A stretch of DNA of 64,000 nt from Paragyromitra xinjiangensis (GCA_038503065.1 JBCAMK010000016.1:1116001-1180000), one strand, 5' to 3'; shown: positions 1 through 13,049, numbered from the stretch's first letter. The notes: generated by a model from the sequence alone, not told the origin. Translations and numbers: made by a program.

Positions 1-531
1 GATATCTTCAACGGGAGGCAAGTACAACTGTCACTCGCTACTAGACCATCTCTACCCTAGTCCCGTGAGATAGGCACACCACCGACAGATGGTGGTTTCA
101 GTCGTGAGCGAGATCTGTATGAGGTAAGTTATAACCGGGCAGCTAGTAAATATAACCGTAGTCGAGGTAAGTGGAGGATAACCTTGTTTCGGCAAGAATA
201 CTCGCTGGCCTGTGCTCTAAGCAATTTAGTGTTTTGGAGGTTATATGTAACGGTCAAAGTGAAAGTAAAAAGCGACACAAATTGGTATCCCATATCTAGT
301 GATATTCATTATGCTCTTGGCAGTGATTCTATGAAGGAAAAATGCCTCAAAGAAGAAGAAAGCAAAGCCAGCGAACGAACACGTTTTTCTCAACCTGGCA
401 ATATTCCACCAACACCCCCAAACTCCTCATCATTTTCACATGATTTTTTTTTGAGGTAGTCAAAAAACTGCATGACGTCGTAAATCATCTAAGCAACAAA
501 CAACGGGATATCTATCTCCCAACTGATTTTT
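1..531. other. Intergenic, left edge
   Basis: I see no supported gene here. A 91-codon open frame at 184-459 on the + strand begins at a non-ATG codon and resembles no family I know, so it is treated as chance. The right part is the 3' flank of the thioredoxin-PITH gene on the - strand. Confidence 0.5.
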
Positions 532-1827
532 TTACTCTCCCTGTAAATCGCCAACCTTCTCCAACTTACCCATATCTTTCTTCTCGCCACTTTCGCCAAT
601 GATTCTAATCCTATCCAGCCTGACCTTCTCCCCACCCTCCTTCTCGACGTCGAAAAAGAACATAGTGAGCGAGCTCACGTTCTGGAACTTGACGAAACGC
701 ATAGCTACATCGGCAGTTCCGGTTTCTTTATCCCAGTCTTCGGGCTTAAGTTCAATGCTCTGGACCGGTACTCGTTCCAGAGCGTCATCAAATGACAGGA
801 TATTCGGAGTATTGGGGAAGAGTTTGATGGTTCTCGGGCGAGATGGAGCCTCATCATCATCCTCATCTTCCGACTGTGGTGGGAAGGAGGTGAACTGGAT
901 AGTGTGAATCTTGACGGTTGATTGAAACGGAATAAATAGCATTAGTTGCTCATCTGTATCGGACTCGACCCAATCAGGTCCTTGAGAGCTGTCCTTTTCC
1001 TTCCCTTTGCTGCTTGTGGTCCTCCTGCTAGGCTCCGCGGGATCAAATAAAGTCCTGACGCTGCCGCACTCAAGGTCCGCGTTCATGAGGTCTAGCCCTT
1101 TGATCTCAACCTGGTCTGTGACGTCCGTGTAGCCTTTAGGGAGCGCACGGCCGGTCCAAGAAGATGAGGACGAGGAAGAGACCGTGGGGGCCGCGAAGCC
1201 ACCGGTAGCAGAGGTAGAGCCGGTTGAGTTGATAGCCTCAGCTTCGACGGCAAGCTTTTGGACAACGCTAGTAAGGGCGGGAATGTTGGCGCCTTGAACG
1301 CGCTCTACTTCCACGCCACTCTTAAAGACAATGAAAGTTGGCATTCTAAAGTATATTAGTATAAGTAATCTTGTTATGGTTTGACGGGCCCAGCGCAATT
1401 GAAACAAAAGTAGAGAGTAACTAACGCCCTAACATCGTATTTCCTTGAGAGCTCTTGGTTCTGATCGACGTCACATTTTGCAAAGGCGATTTTCCCCGCC
1501 GAAGTAAGCTTTCCTGCTAGCTTCTCGTAGATAGGTGAAATGGCCTTGCATGGACCACACCAAACAGCAGTGACTGCAGAAAGCGTAGAATTCAATCAGT
1601 GCTCTGCTGGCCTCTTATTGAATACATGCATGGGGAAGTGGGTGTCTGTAGCAGGGAAATTTTGAAACAAGCCGACAAACAGAACAAGAGTACAGTAGAG
1701 GGAAACGGGCCAACTGACAGTCAATAATGACAACGGTTGAAGATTTGATTAAATTTGTGAGTTGGTCGGCAGAGGTAATAGTAATAATAGAAGACCCCCC
1801 CTTCTTTTCAGGAGCAGCGGATGACAT
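532..1827 (-). CDS. txl1: Thioredoxin-like protein with C-terminal PITH domain (TXNL1/Txl1 type)
   Basis: Three exons: 1719-1827, 1426-1573 and 532-1345. All joints keep frame and give about 356 aa. Exon 1 holds the thioredoxin beta strand VVIID. Exon 2 holds the redox motif TAVWCGPCKA and the FAKCDVDQNQELSRKYDVRA stretch, and exon 3 begins with the cis-proline strand MPTFIVFKSG. After a Ser/Thr-rich linker comes a PITH domain containing FIPFQSTVKIHTIQF and a C-terminal part with ERVPVQSIELKPED. In the TXNL1 family the thioredoxin domain reduces disulphides and the PITH domain docks on the proteasome lid, so the expected place of action is cytosol and nucleus. The start is the first ATG before the thioredoxin fold. 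The family call is strong; the proteasome role is known from orthologues, not shown here. Confidence 0.93.
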
Positions 1828-2399
1828 CGTGGCGATTTTGAGGATTAGCGGAAATGGAGAAAGATGATAGGTGATTGAGGCGGCGTTGAGACGAGACGCG
1901 TCGTGATGGTGTTTGAGGAGCTGTGGTGTAAAGAGTGAGGTGACGTTGCGGGGCCACTAAAGTGTGGGGTCGTGACGCCTTTACTCAGCGCCTGCACGTG
2001 ATGTTAGATAGACTTATCTACTTCATGGGATGTCACTCGAGGGGACGTTTCTTATCCGTTCTGCAGTTATCCGTAGCTACACACCACAAACCGTTCGGTA
2101 TTGGGGATATAGAAATCGCTTGTAAATCCGAGAACCCTCTGGTATGAGGATTCGCGTTGGGTCACGGCCCCTGTGCGTTAACCTACGACTGTAGGGATGA
2201 GATGATGCCTCGTTGCCGTCTTGAGAAATTATTAGGCATCTAGATGGTTCATGTCCTTTAGTCTTCTTTCTCGCACACCATCTTGAAACTCTGAGTGGTT
2301 CGTGTTGAGTAATTTAGTTTACTATGAGTATGTGTTTCATCCGTGTAAGTATGTATTCCACGCACAACTAATCTATATATCATTTCTCTAGTACCTATA
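1828..2399. other. Intergenic, promoter side of the thioredoxin-PITH gene
   Basis: This is the 5' flank of the - strand thioredoxin-PITH gene. A 61-codon + frame at 1962-2147 looks like chance. I see no other structure. Confidence 0.4.
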
Positions 2400-2829
2400 A
2401 TGTTTACCTCCCAAGCCCAAATTGACTCACTCTGCTTGCAAATCCTCACCCTCTACTCCGCCCTCAACACCCTCAACACCCGCCTCTGGTCCCACCAGTG
2501 CTTCATCCTTACTGAACGTCTCAACTCCTCGACCCTATCTCCTCGCAAGCTTGAAACTCCTTATGAAGCTGATATTCGCCACATCGCTTTAGACTATGCT
2601 ATCGCCACTCACAGCCATCATTGAGGAACTTCTGGTGATTTACCAAGAGCTCTCTGAGGTGACTGATCTTGTAAGGAAATTTAAGACGGAGCTACTAATA
2701 GGGCGAGAGATACTTGATAGTGACCCAGTTGTGGTGGACGCATTGAAGTTAGAGGAGTTGGGAAAAGATATCCAGGTCTTGAAAGCGGGGATTTGGGATG
2801 AAATCCAGAGGCTTCCAGACCTGGAATAA
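2400..2829 (+). CDS. Small unrecognised protein, split over two frames
   Basis: Two overlapping + frames lie here: 2400-2624 (74 aa, begins MFTSQAQIDSL) and 2596-2829 (77 aa, includes TAIIEELLVIYQELSEV). Both read as helical, Leu/Glu-rich protein, unlike the surrounding DNA. I found no GT-AG intron that joins them in frame. A frameshift, a sequencing slip, or two short unrelated frames are all possible. I do not recognise a family. It could be related in style to the short helical protein at 4070-4465, but similarity is weak by eye. Confidence 0.3.
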
Positions 2830-4069
2830 GGTGTTGGTGGGGCTTGGGGCTTGGCGGGTAGGTGGAAGTAGTTTGATTATAGTGAAGCTATCAGACCGAT
2901 TGTTATGGGAAAGGGGTATTATTGTTTTGGTTCTAGTGTTATTTGGCTTTGATTAGAAGTACATAGACTTGGATAGGTATTTAGATATTTAGTGATTTTG
3001 TTCCTGCAATCGAAAAAGAGTTCTTCATGTGAGAACCACCCTTGAAGCATCACTTGATGCGCCCTTTTACATCTGGAAGAAGGTGGTAGGCGTAGGAGTC
3101 CAGTGAAAAATAGACGATGATACTAACTTAGGTACAAAGTCAATTTTAAACAGTATTAATTAATGCTCCAACAGCTATCTTCAAGATTATCGATATCTCG
3201 CTATTTCAGCTTCACTGATTAAGCTAGGTATCTGAAGAGACTTATTCCTCTCTAATATTCATATGATATCACTCGGACCTAAATCGGGATAACATTGTAG
3301 TGCTAAACGGCTTGATATCTTGATACTAGATCCACATTACATCCCTGGAATCTTTCCACCAATAGCAGTTCGTAGTCGGTACTAGCCAATCATCAGTGAC
3401 CTATACGTCATGCATCTATATGGGGCACTGGTGGGTATTTATTCCGGGGCCGGAGTCCAGTCTAAATTTAAAGATTGGGCATTGACGTAGGGGTTGTCTG
3501 CAGGTCCCCCGCATGGATTCTAATTAGAAGGCGCATATCCCCAATAACATCAACCTCACGCAGCCTTCATGATTTGTAAATAATTAATTAGTGGGTAAAA
3601 CAACGCCGTTTGCATGTTTGATGCGATATTGCTTTTTCTAGGTGATATCGGTATTACCGGGTTCCTTTGTCACTTCTGTTCTTCATGGCGCAATGCAACG
3701 GATGAATTTGTTATCTCTTGTGGCGCCTTGCTTGGGCCAGTTTCCCCTGGTTTATGCGTGTCTTTTGGTCTAAATCTGACTTCGCTTATCTTTATTTTTA
3801 GGAAAAAAGGGGCACAGGGCTAGGATCAGGTGATGGTCTTGGGGCGACGAGTGAGCGGAGTAGTGGATTGGAGTCGACAAACACTCTTGAACAAGGGTGT
3901 AGAGAACTGCTCAGGCGATAAAGTGATCGTCGTTTTTCAGTTATATTTATAAACGGGAAGAAAGTAAAGTTGGATGGAACGGGATAAAATACCTATATCT
4001 AGGCTAGCAAATCTTCACTTGGGGGATACAGTATCTATCTTTACTTCCTTCTCCTTCTCCTCCTCCTCC
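2830..4069. other. Intergenic, AT-rich
   Basis: No supported gene. A 69-codon + frame at 3614-3823 has hydrophobic runs but no start context or family resemblance, and I leave it out as a gene. Confidence 0.4.
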
Positions 4070-4465
4070 TTACATGTAGTACCCATATCTAGTGGACCAC
4101 TCCAAACTCCCTTCTTTAACACCATACTCCGCCCGCAGTGCTAAGATCTCTTCCACCAGCTTCTCTAGACCTAATAGTGACATGTCTCGCTTATACTCCA
4201 ATAAGCACTCGATCCTGCCATCTAAAAACGCAATATTATCTTTGATATCGTTAGCTTCCCTGTCACTGAGTGGGGTAGTACTGGCAGTGTAATTGTTTGA
4301 GTAACACGGAAGCCCATGAAGGACGGAAATAAACGCTTTACGAAGATCTATGTTATCGCGTAGCTCGGGTTGAACAGGCTTAAGCTGTTTCTCGAAATTA
4401 CTGTATTCGATGATTTTTTCGAGGATGTCATTGGCAATTGACGTCGTGGGTGTGGACTGGGACAT
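4070..4465 (-). CDS. Small hypothetical protein (131 aa)
   Basis: This is a single open frame read from the ATG at 4465, beginning MSQSTPTTS. The frame stays open upstream to 4612, but that part looks like untranslated sequence. The product is charged and probably helical, with segments such as NDILEKIIEYSNFEKQLKP and LGLEKLVEEILALRAEYG. I see no signal peptide, membrane segment or known motif. It sits alone between long intergenic stretches. It may be a lineage-specific gene or a chance frame. Confidence 0.4.
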   Translation of the reverse strand: MSQSTPTTSIANDILEKIIEYSNFEKQLKPVQPELRDNIDLRKAFISVLHGLPCYSNNYTASTTPLSDREANDIKDNIAFLDGRIECLLEYKRDMSLLGLEKLVEEILALRAEYGVKEGSLEWSTRYGYYM

Positions 4466-5932
4466 AATTCTGTATAGGAGTTTGGCCGAGTATTTCTGCG
4501 AATAATTCGATAGGGGAAATAGTTGATAGTAGGTATGGCTTTTATTGGTCAAATTCAGTATATGAGTGTGCTTCATCTTGAAATTAGAATATCGGGGAGA
4601 TTTGGAATTCAACCGATGGTTTGGCGAGGGAAGGAGCCCTGGGGCGGCTGTTGATGGTTCAAGTTGAAAACCAAAGTGTTAAGTAAAGGTTCGAGTGATA
4701 TTTCATGATATCAATGGAAATTGTCGTGAGAGGTACTAGCTGGTAGCCAGTATGTGATGTCCACATTGATACGTTCGACTCTGCTGGGTCTGGTAGCCGA
4801 AGTGGCAGAGGTAGCAGAGGTGGGGTGTACCTGCATGTAACTAGAAACTACTCGTACTGCCCTAAAATTGAGGATGAGACGGGTAGGGTGAAGGATAAAT
4901 GGTAGCTAGTTGACATATAGCCGAGGGATTGAGTGAAAACTATTATAAGTCTGTAGTTAATGCTGGGGAGATTTTCTCCGTCTTGCATGGTGGCTGAAGG
5001 ATGGTCGTATTGACCGGGGATAGTGCAATACCGGAGACACAGTGGGTTGGATATACAAGTGTTAACGAGAGACGTGATAAGATACCCATAGCGGCCCACT
5101 GTAAATAGAAGTGTTGTCAGATGTAAGCCCGAAACATTGTGGAGTTGAGTTGGCATCGAATCGCAAACTGGTATTTTTGAAGACGAGGGGAAATTCTCAA
5201 ATATCAATTTTGTTCTCACCCATATTAATTACCTCGAAGAGCAGTGAGCTCTTCTTGAGCTCTCTGCCTATTTCTTTGCTAGTTTGGGGTTGGAGTGGAA
5301 ATGGAAGATGGACGAACCTTTTTTGTCTGTGGCGGCGAGAGAAAGAGAGTGAAGGAAGAAGTGAAGGGGGACTTGGGCGGGATATATACTACATGCCGGG
5401 GTCCCAAGAGAGAGTATTACATAGCAGACTCTAGGTAATAGAGGGGGGTATTTTGCGGGAGATTGCCAAGTCTGACATAACATAGACTCTTGTGCCTGCA
5501 ATGACTTGTAGTTTTACCCGCAGCATGAGTTGCTCAGCCGAGTGGTAGTAATGTCATAAGGATCATAGTCAGGAAGGTTAGAAAACAATGAATGTGTTTC
5601 TGAGATAAATACAATGACAAGTAGATATAATGAGATGTTCAGCGATGCTCAGCTCGTGGGAGAAATTTTATCATTATAGGTGGAATAGATGCTACTAATG
5701 TTATAGTATCAGACGCCACAAATACTATCGAAATAATGGCTTCTAGATAGACTATATATGTATTGAGCGCTTTGTCTGATGAGGTACTGTAACTCGTACA
5801 CTAACGAGTATATGCAAAAGATAAAAATTTGAGAAAAGACTGAGCAGGTCATTCCTCTCCACTGCGGAATTTGGGCCAGGGCTAGAGCCCTCTTCGCCCT
5901 GCCACTTCAAGAGTGACACCTTTCATATAAGC
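4466..5932. other. Intergenic
   Basis: No supported gene. Opposed frames at 4848-5219 (-) and 5111-5434 (+) overlap each other and look random. Positions 4690-4711 hold a 22-bp word found again exactly at 15903-15924. Confidence 0.4.
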
Positions 5933-8382
5933 TCATTCTTTTAGGATCCATAGCTTCTTGTCGGGCCCTAGCTTCCCAACCCTCTTGATGATTGTTACCA
6001 TATTCTGGATATCTTCTTTGCTCCTTCCCATTCTTCCTTTGAATGCAGTGGTAATGAACTTTACGGTGACTCCTTGCGGGTTAGATCTCAAGAGCGCTTT
6101 AAGTTCTTCATCAGTAACAGGAGCTATAATAACGGGGATACTAGTTAGTAAAGCATATATACGGAAGAGGAAGAAAGAGTGATCTATACCAGGGGTACTT
6201 GATGGAATTGACGGCTTCCGAAGGGGCAGAATTGGTCTAGTGGTCTCAGGAGGCGGAGAAGGTGAACCCTTGTGGGCTTCGGGCTTGGTCTTCTGCCTCT
6301 TATTTTCCAGTGTCTCTCGAAGCTCGGTTTCGTCTGGTTTTCGCTTCTTGTTTGTCGTTTTCGCAGCGGGAGGTCCCATTGGAGGGGCGTTTATCACGGC
6401 CCTACTGGGTGTTTTGTTTGTGACGCTGCTACTGGCTTTGGTAGCTTGGTTGTCTTTCTTGAGTTTCTTTGGAGGGGACTCATCATCTGGGCCTGAATCG
6501 GGGCTGGTGGTGTAACCTGGTGCCGGGCGTTTTTTATTGCGAGAAGCCTCATCTACAACAGGAGGGGGAGCTGCTGGAGTAGCAGCGGCTTTTGCTTTTT
6601 TGTTTACTCCCAGAGCAACGGGAGCAGCGAGTAGTCCTCCGCTCTTTTGAGCTTTTTCGAGCTTCTTTTTGGAAGCAGCTTCCTTACGCTTCTCTGCAGC
6701 TTTTAGTTTCTTCTCCGCTGCGTCAGCTTGCTTTTGGGCCTCTTTGGAAGCTTCTGCAGCTTTTTTGTCTTCTTCGGCTTTGAGTTTGGCCTCTGCTACT
6801 TTTTTGTGCTCTTCTGCACGGCGTAGGGTTTCATCTTCGTCTTCTGAATCTCCAGACTACTCATCATTAGAGCCATAATCGCCAAATGAGAGGGGGTAAC
6901 ATTGGCTCGGAGGGATAGCTTACAGAAGCATATGGGTTTGAGTCGGAATCAGAATTGTAATTATAATTACCCTCTCGCTTCCTTAGCGCCTTCTTCGTGC
7001 GCTTGCCATGTTCCTTAGCAGCAGCGGTGACTTTCATCTGCTCTGATTTTTCTGCATCATATAACGTTTCGTCACGACAATTTAAAGCATTTGCGCTGAA
7101 TTGTTCTTTTTTGATTCGTTTCTGTGGCGAGATAATGTGTTAGTTGTCGGGATAAAATCTAGTGGTCATGGTGGGGGTGGGTTGTGAAAGGACTTGCCTC
7201 AATTTCTTTCCTCTCATCATCGTCACCTTCAACACCATAAACCTGTCCTGCATCGTCATTGTCGAAACGATCTTCCTCATAGTCGATTTCTTCCTTATCA
7301 GGTTTAACATCCTCAGCTCCCTTAGTAGTAAATACGCTCTTGACGCGGAGCTTCATGTTTTTATTGTAGAGTGCCTGTTCTTCTACAGTGAGTTCTTCGT
7401 CCTCTTCCACTTCTTTGGCCTTATCGGTCTTAATCCAGCTTGGCACTTGCTGATCGAACTTTTTCTTCCTTTCCATCGCTTCCTCAACTGACAGCTTGAA
7501 CTTATTCACTTCGCGGAATTTGTACCATTTCTCGATGGGGATCATCCTTAAGCTTTGCCCATCCTCTCCATGAATTAAAGCAACAAAGGTGCCATTACTC
7601 ATGTTCTGCTCGCGTTGGCCCTGCCAGGTATTGGTGTTATCAAAATCTTCAATGAACCACGGCTGTGACTCCTCATAGCGCATTTTTGCGTTCATGGCAT
7701 CATGATGGAAGACCTGCTCAGTTTTCTTCACGAAAGTCTTCTTCTTCTTAGCACCACCGTGAGGCGCGATTTTGGACTCAATCTCAGCTCTATTAGCGGC
7801 CTTTTTGGCTTGCTCTAGATCACGAGCCTCTTTCTCTTCGTCGTGGACAACAGGCTGCTGAGAAGCGAGGAGATTTGCTGCTTCGGTTTCCTTCACACCC
7901 CCAAGTGGTGCACTAGGGTCTCGCCGATGAATTTTGATTGGCCTCTTGAACTCATTTGGGTCCAGCAGGTCTACCTTACGCGGTATACCGATGGTTTGCC
8001 CAGGATGCATTGGATCTGGCATCTGCTCGAAGCGCTTCGGGTGCATACGGATCACATGATGTCTGAGCCCTTGTACTAGAGAAGCTTTTGTTGTGACGAG
8101 TTTGTAACTATGCCAGTCAGCAGCGTTGATGGGTGCAGTTTTTACCTCCTGGCGGGCAGCGGGGCTAGCCCATTTGCTGCCGAGCTTTAGGGCACTGAGG
8201 TCGGGGATTTTGTTAGTATGGACAGAGGCCCGGTTTTCGGTGGGGCGGTTTCGAGGGCCACGGCGCATGAGAAGAGGGTTGCCTTCGTTGGGGTTAGGAC
8301 GCACGCGGGCTATTTTGCGGGGGATTGCGTCTGCGGGTGCATTTACAGGGGCGGGTGCTCCGTTGGGGAGATTGGTATTCAT
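5933..8382 (-). CDS. TFG1: Transcription initiation factor TFIIF alpha subunit (Tfg1/RAP74)
   Basis: Four exons: 7198-8382, 6924-7121, 6190-6856 and 5933-6123. All phases agree and give 746 aa. The N-terminal dimerisation domain is seen in WHSYKLVTTKASLVQGLRHH and, after an insertion, PWFIEDFDNTNTWQGQ, then GQSLRMIPIEKWYKF. The middle is acidic and Lys/Glu/Ala-rich. Exon 4 encodes the C-terminal winged helix (TDEELKALLRSN ... VKRVGKLGPDKKLWILKE-like end), the part that contacts the FCP1 phosphatase in known orthologues. TFIIF binds RNA polymerase II and stabilises the preinitiation complex. Intron 1 (7122-7197) appears to use a GC donor (AG|GCAAGT). Introns 2 and 3 are GT-AG (6857-6923, 6124-6189). 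Exon 3 lacks an in-frame ATG for most of its length. Confidence 0.93.
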
Positions 8383-9466
8383 TTTTGTGAGATGTTGGGA
8401 AATTGGGATGGTGGTTCGTGAATTTCTTGGAAAGTAGGAGTAGGCAAAGAATAGTGGTGGTGGAGTAACTTTCTGCAGTTATCAGGGGAGTTTGGGAGAG
8501 GAAGTTTAATGTGATGTGAGACAGTGTGGTGTGGTGGGAAGGAGGAGAGAAACAAATGATGGTGGGGGGAAAACAAAGAAATAAGGGCCAATGACCGACG
8601 CGCCTGTTTTTGGGAGGCAATTCTATTTTACGCAAGGAACAACCCTCTGCCCTAAAGGCGAAAACCCGCCAATCACAGCCCGTCACTCGTCATAGAATGT
8701 CCCTCCTTGCTCCACCTGGCCTAGCCCACAAGAAATAAACAAAAGGAGAGCCTACAGCAGTTCGAACACGTAAATTGCAGTGTTGATTAGCGAAAGCATT
8801 ATTGCCCAGCTCTTAGAGGGTAGAGGGTTAGGGGCAGCTACCGCTTCATGGTGGCCGTCTGGTTATACCATTCGACCATCCTTTGTAGTCTTACGTTTGT
8901 GTGTGGTGTTTTGAAATATTTAATCTCTACGAGCCTATCTTCTGTTCACCGCTCTTTATGTCTGGAAAATATTTCTCTAGCTCGTCATTGATCTGGCCTG
9001 TCTTGTACTACATGTATCTTTCTTTCTTACTATCCCCCCTTTTTATTTGCCATGGGTTTTGCGAATTTCTAATCTCCAGGGATCTCTATCTCTTGAGTCT
9101 TACACTAGTGTAGCAACCCACCTCATCTACTAGAACTATTTGCCACAACTAAGTCTCCTTCCCTCTACTACTAAGAATCACTACGCAAGGTCCGAGCATA
9201 TCCAATAGATAAATGGTAACGATACAACTTTTCTTCATATTGTTACAACATAAGAGTGGTGATCTGGAAATTCCGCCAGCTACCCGAACAAAAACATAAG
9301 AAAGAAACCCTATCTTCCTACCCTATATCGAAAGAAAGGAACTGATTCCAACCAAATCAGTCTTCCATTTTTATTTAACAAACCTCCCTAGAACCCATAT
9401 TCCTACGAAAAAGAAAAAAAAAGAGGATAAAAGTCGCAATAGATATCGCTATCACAAAGAACAATT
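8383..9466. other. Intergenic between TFIIF alpha and eIF5B
   Basis: This holds the 5' flank of the TFIIF alpha gene and the 3' flank of the eIF5B gene. A long frame at 8294-8686 on the - strand overlaps the TFIIF start in another frame and is a shadow. One TACATGTA palindrome lies at 9009-9016. Confidence 0.5.
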
Positions 9467-12400
9467 TCAAGTGATGTTGAACACCTTCTTTAGATTGACC
9501 ATCAGATGCCAATCCTCCTTCGATACCTCCTCTCTGAAGTGAGTCTTGAGCGTATCGATCGTCTTCCTTGAGATGAGTGAGTATAGTGTATCTTTCTCCT
9601 CTAAGTGTCGTCCGTACAGAGGCTGATTAGGTCCTTCGATCTTGACAGCGACTGATGGTTGTCCCTTCTTGACGACCGGGATGGCTTTGTGGTTGAGCTC
9701 GATAGATGTTCTATAGTGAGAAGTTAGTATCATTTACCCATAAACAATGAGAGCGAAGGAGGGGTTGAACATACACTCTGCCCAAATTGATAGTCTCCAC
9801 CTCACCTGTGATCGGATTCTTCTTCACCGCGCAAATCGGTGTCCCGATCCTTAAGCTCCCCTCAACAACATCAACACCCACCACAATAGGATCCTTCTTG
9901 TTAAACACCGCCACCGGGTTCAAAATACAAGGGAACACCGCATTCGCCGCACTCTCCTTCTTCTTTAGCGCTACCGCCTCTGCTTGGTGTGCTGTAAACG
10001 CATCAAACAGATGATAGATAATATCCGCTGTAAAGATCTTCACACCAACATCATCTGCATATTGCTGTGCTTCTTTATCAATCTTGACATCGAAACACAG
10101 CATCACCGCAAACTCTTTATGTTTCTCCAGCATAGTCCCCGCACGCATTACATCCCTCTTGTAGATCGGGCCGATACTGATTGTTGCTACCGGAATCTTC
10201 ATTTGCTTTAAGAACTCCAGTAACGCTTCCAAGGAACCTAGTGTAGAAGCTTGCACTGCTACACCTGCTCCACTTGTTGATACCTTACTGAACAGCTGCT
10301 CTAGATCACTCATGACCTCTTCCTCAAGATCCTCTTCGTCGTCGTCTGGACCAACAACGAGCAATCGTGAACCGGCAATAGCGTGTTCGAGATCGTTTGC
10401 AGCGATCTTGACACCCAGTGCTGCCTTGACTTCTTTGTGATGTACGTAGCTCCCCTTGATACGAAGTTCCTTCAATGGCTGCGGGGTTAGCAGTGCTCTC
10501 ACATTTGTTGTTATTGCGCCGTTTAGACCACACAGGACGATGCGATCACCCTCTCTTAGAATACCGTTGGATAAGACCACGTCAATCGTGGTGCCTAGAC
10601 CCTCGATCACCTTGACTTCGAGAACCGTGCACTCGAGCTCAGAGAGGTACATGAGTTTCTCGGCCATACGTTGCTGGGTGAGCGAGACCAACAGTTTCAG
10701 CATGTCGGGGATACCCTCCCCAGTGTGGGCGCTGGTGGGTACGAGGGAGACGTATTTGCCGACATTTTTGTTTTCATAGTAGAGGGCACTGTTGAGACCT
10801 TGCTCTTGCAGGGCAACGATAGTCTTGTCGAGGCGGTCTTTAAATTCGGCTTGGACTGATCTTTTTTGTTTGCTGAGTGAATCTTTGAAACCGTTGTTGG
10901 GGATGGCTTTCCAATCGTAGAGACGATCAATCTGGGGAGGGGGGGTGTTAGTTAGGTATTAGTGGGGATAGGGGAGGAAACTAACCTTGTTTAGTGCAAC
11001 AATAAACGGTGTCTTTCGATCTCTCAACAACTGGATACTCTCAATTGTCTGCGGCTCCAACCCGTGCATGATATCAATAACCAAAATCGCAATGTTACAC
11101 AAGGAACTTCCTCTACTCCTCAAATTCGTAAAACTCTCGTGCCCCGGCGTATCAATGACCAACAACCCAGGAACCTTAAACTCCATCTGCCCATCCTGAT
11201 TCACTACTGCCGTCTTCTGCCTAATCGCCTCCATCGGGAAGTAAGTCGCACCGATCTGCTGCGTGATACCTCCAGCTTCGCCTTCTTGCACATTGGTCTG
11301 TCGAATCTTGTCGAGGAGTTTCGTCTTTCCAGTATCGACGTGGCCAAGAATACAACAAATGGGTGAGCGCAGGTTGTCAATGGAAGCAGCGGCCTTGGCT
11401 TCCGCGAGTTGCTTCTGACGACGAGCGGCAGCTTCCTCCTTTCGCTGGGCAATCTGGCGCTTTGCAGCTGTTTGATCTTCGTCTTCGCTGTCATCGGAGT
11501 CTTCTTCCTCGGAATCGAATTTGCCTCTGGGGGCGGGCTTAGCACCGTTGGCAGCTGTAGGTTTGGCAGTAGGTTTGGCGGGAGGTTTAGTAGCTATGGG
11601 TTTGGCGCCACCGTGTGTTAGGTCACGGTAAGTAGAGATGTCTGGGAGGAGTTGCGAGCGGAAAAAATACCTGATTTCTTAGGGGCACCCTCTTCTTCGT
11701 CTTCATCTTCATCCTCAGTCTCTTGATCCCAGGATTCCTTGACATTACCGTTTTCATCAAGGGCTTCTTCCCAACTATCGAGCAGATCTGGATCGTCCTT
11801 TGATTTTGCTTTTGCTGTAGTAGTTTCTGTTAGTGTTTTAAGTTTGGGTGAGTTTCTGGGTTCACTAAACGTACCTGCTTCCTCTTCAGCTTTCCTCTTC
11901 GCCTCCTCCTCCTCTTTTGCTTTCTTTTCCGCTGCTAGTCTCTCCTCCTCTTTCTTAGCTTCAGCAGCCTTCTCCTCTTCTGTTGGTCCCTTCGGCTCTT
12001 TTCCTTTTTTCTTCTTCTTATCAAAACTCGGTTTTCTTCTCTCGTCCGAGCCTTCGAGTCCCGCAACTATCATCCCAGCATCCCGCATCTGCTGCAACCG
12101 CAGCTCCGCTAGTCGTGCAGCCTCCTTCTGTTTTGGTGTAAGATACTTCCCTGCCTTCTTTAATTCTTCTTTCTTCAATCGCTCCTTCTCCTTCTTCTTT
12201 GCCTTCAATTCTTCCTTCTTTCGCTCCTCTTCTTCAATTCTTCGTTCCTCTTCCTCAATCTTCTTGCGTTCCTCCTCCTCCTGGCGCTTTAACTCCTCTT
12301 CTTGTTGGCGACGGAGCTCCTGTTGACGCTGTAGGGCTGCGAGGGCTGCAGGGACCTTTTTGCCTTTGCCGGCCTTTGCCGAAGCTTCGGGAGCTGTGGG

Positions 12401-13049
12401 GGCGACTTTTTCAGCAGCTTTTTCGACAGCTTTGGGAGCGGCCTTTGCGGCAGGTTCGGTTTCTCCCTTCTTACGGGCAGCCTGGGAGAATAATTAGTGA
12501 TGGTGATTCTAAGAAATATGGTGGGGGGGCGAGATGTACCTGTTCCTTCTTTCGCTGTTTTTCTCGTTCCTTCTTTTCCTTTTCTTTCTCCTTTTTCGAC
12601 TTAACTCGCCCACCCGTCTCCTCTTCGTCGCCAGCCTCTGATCCTTGTGCCGAAGGTTCTGGCTCCACCTTCGCAGGTGCCTTACCTCCCTTCTTCCCCT
12701 TTTTCACCGGGCCGAAATCATCATCGTCGATTTCTGTCACTTCTATCGGTGCAGCTGGCGCAGCTGGCGGGGTATCATTGCCTGTGGGTGTTGCATCCTT
12801 CTCCTCGTCTTGTTCAGGGACAGCAGCTTTTCCACCTTTACCCTTCTTCTTCTTCTTCTCGGCATTCTTACGAATAGCGCTCATGAGGCCACCGCCAAAG
12901 TCGTCTTCTGCAGGAGCGGCATCGAGGGCGGCTGGTGGCTCGGGATCAGCGTCTTGAGTGGCTATTGGCTGGGTGGTGAGGTCTTCGCCGATCTCGTTCT
13001 CCCAGGAGTCGTCTTGCACCTTCTTGGACTTTTTATCTTTCTTCGCCAT
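9467..13049 (-). CDS. FUN12: Eukaryotic translation initiation factor 5B (eIF5B, IF2-type GTPase)
   Basis: Six exons: 12540-13049, 11875-12481, 11671-11814, 10986-11593, 9775-10931 and 9467-9710. Every joint keeps frame, giving 1089 aa. The start is the ATG at 13049 ([19 protein letters not shown]); the open frame upstream is 5' leader. Residues 1 to about 490 are Lys/Glu-rich and low in complexity, as in all eIF5Bs. The G domain follows: G1 GHVDTGKT at about 504-511, the IGATYFP switch region, G3 DTPGHE, and G4 NKID spanning intron 4. Domains II to IV follow, and the end includes SIELNHK and the helical [23 protein letters not shown]. The GTPase promotes 60S subunit joining. Introns are short (54-77 bp). 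Confidence 0.96.

Noticed and set aside
5540..5600. tRNA-like start (GCTCAGCCGAGTGGTAG)
   Set aside because: No matching acceptor stem, anticodon arm or T-loop GTTCGA sequence follows.
8294..8686. 130-codon - strand frame overlapping the TFIIF start
   Set aside because: It overlaps the true start in another frame and is Ser/His/Pro-rich without any motif.
11739..12957. Long + strand frames over the eIF5B N-terminus
   Set aside because: These are antisense shadows of Lys/Glu-rich coding sequence, giving Ser/Phe-rich nonsense.
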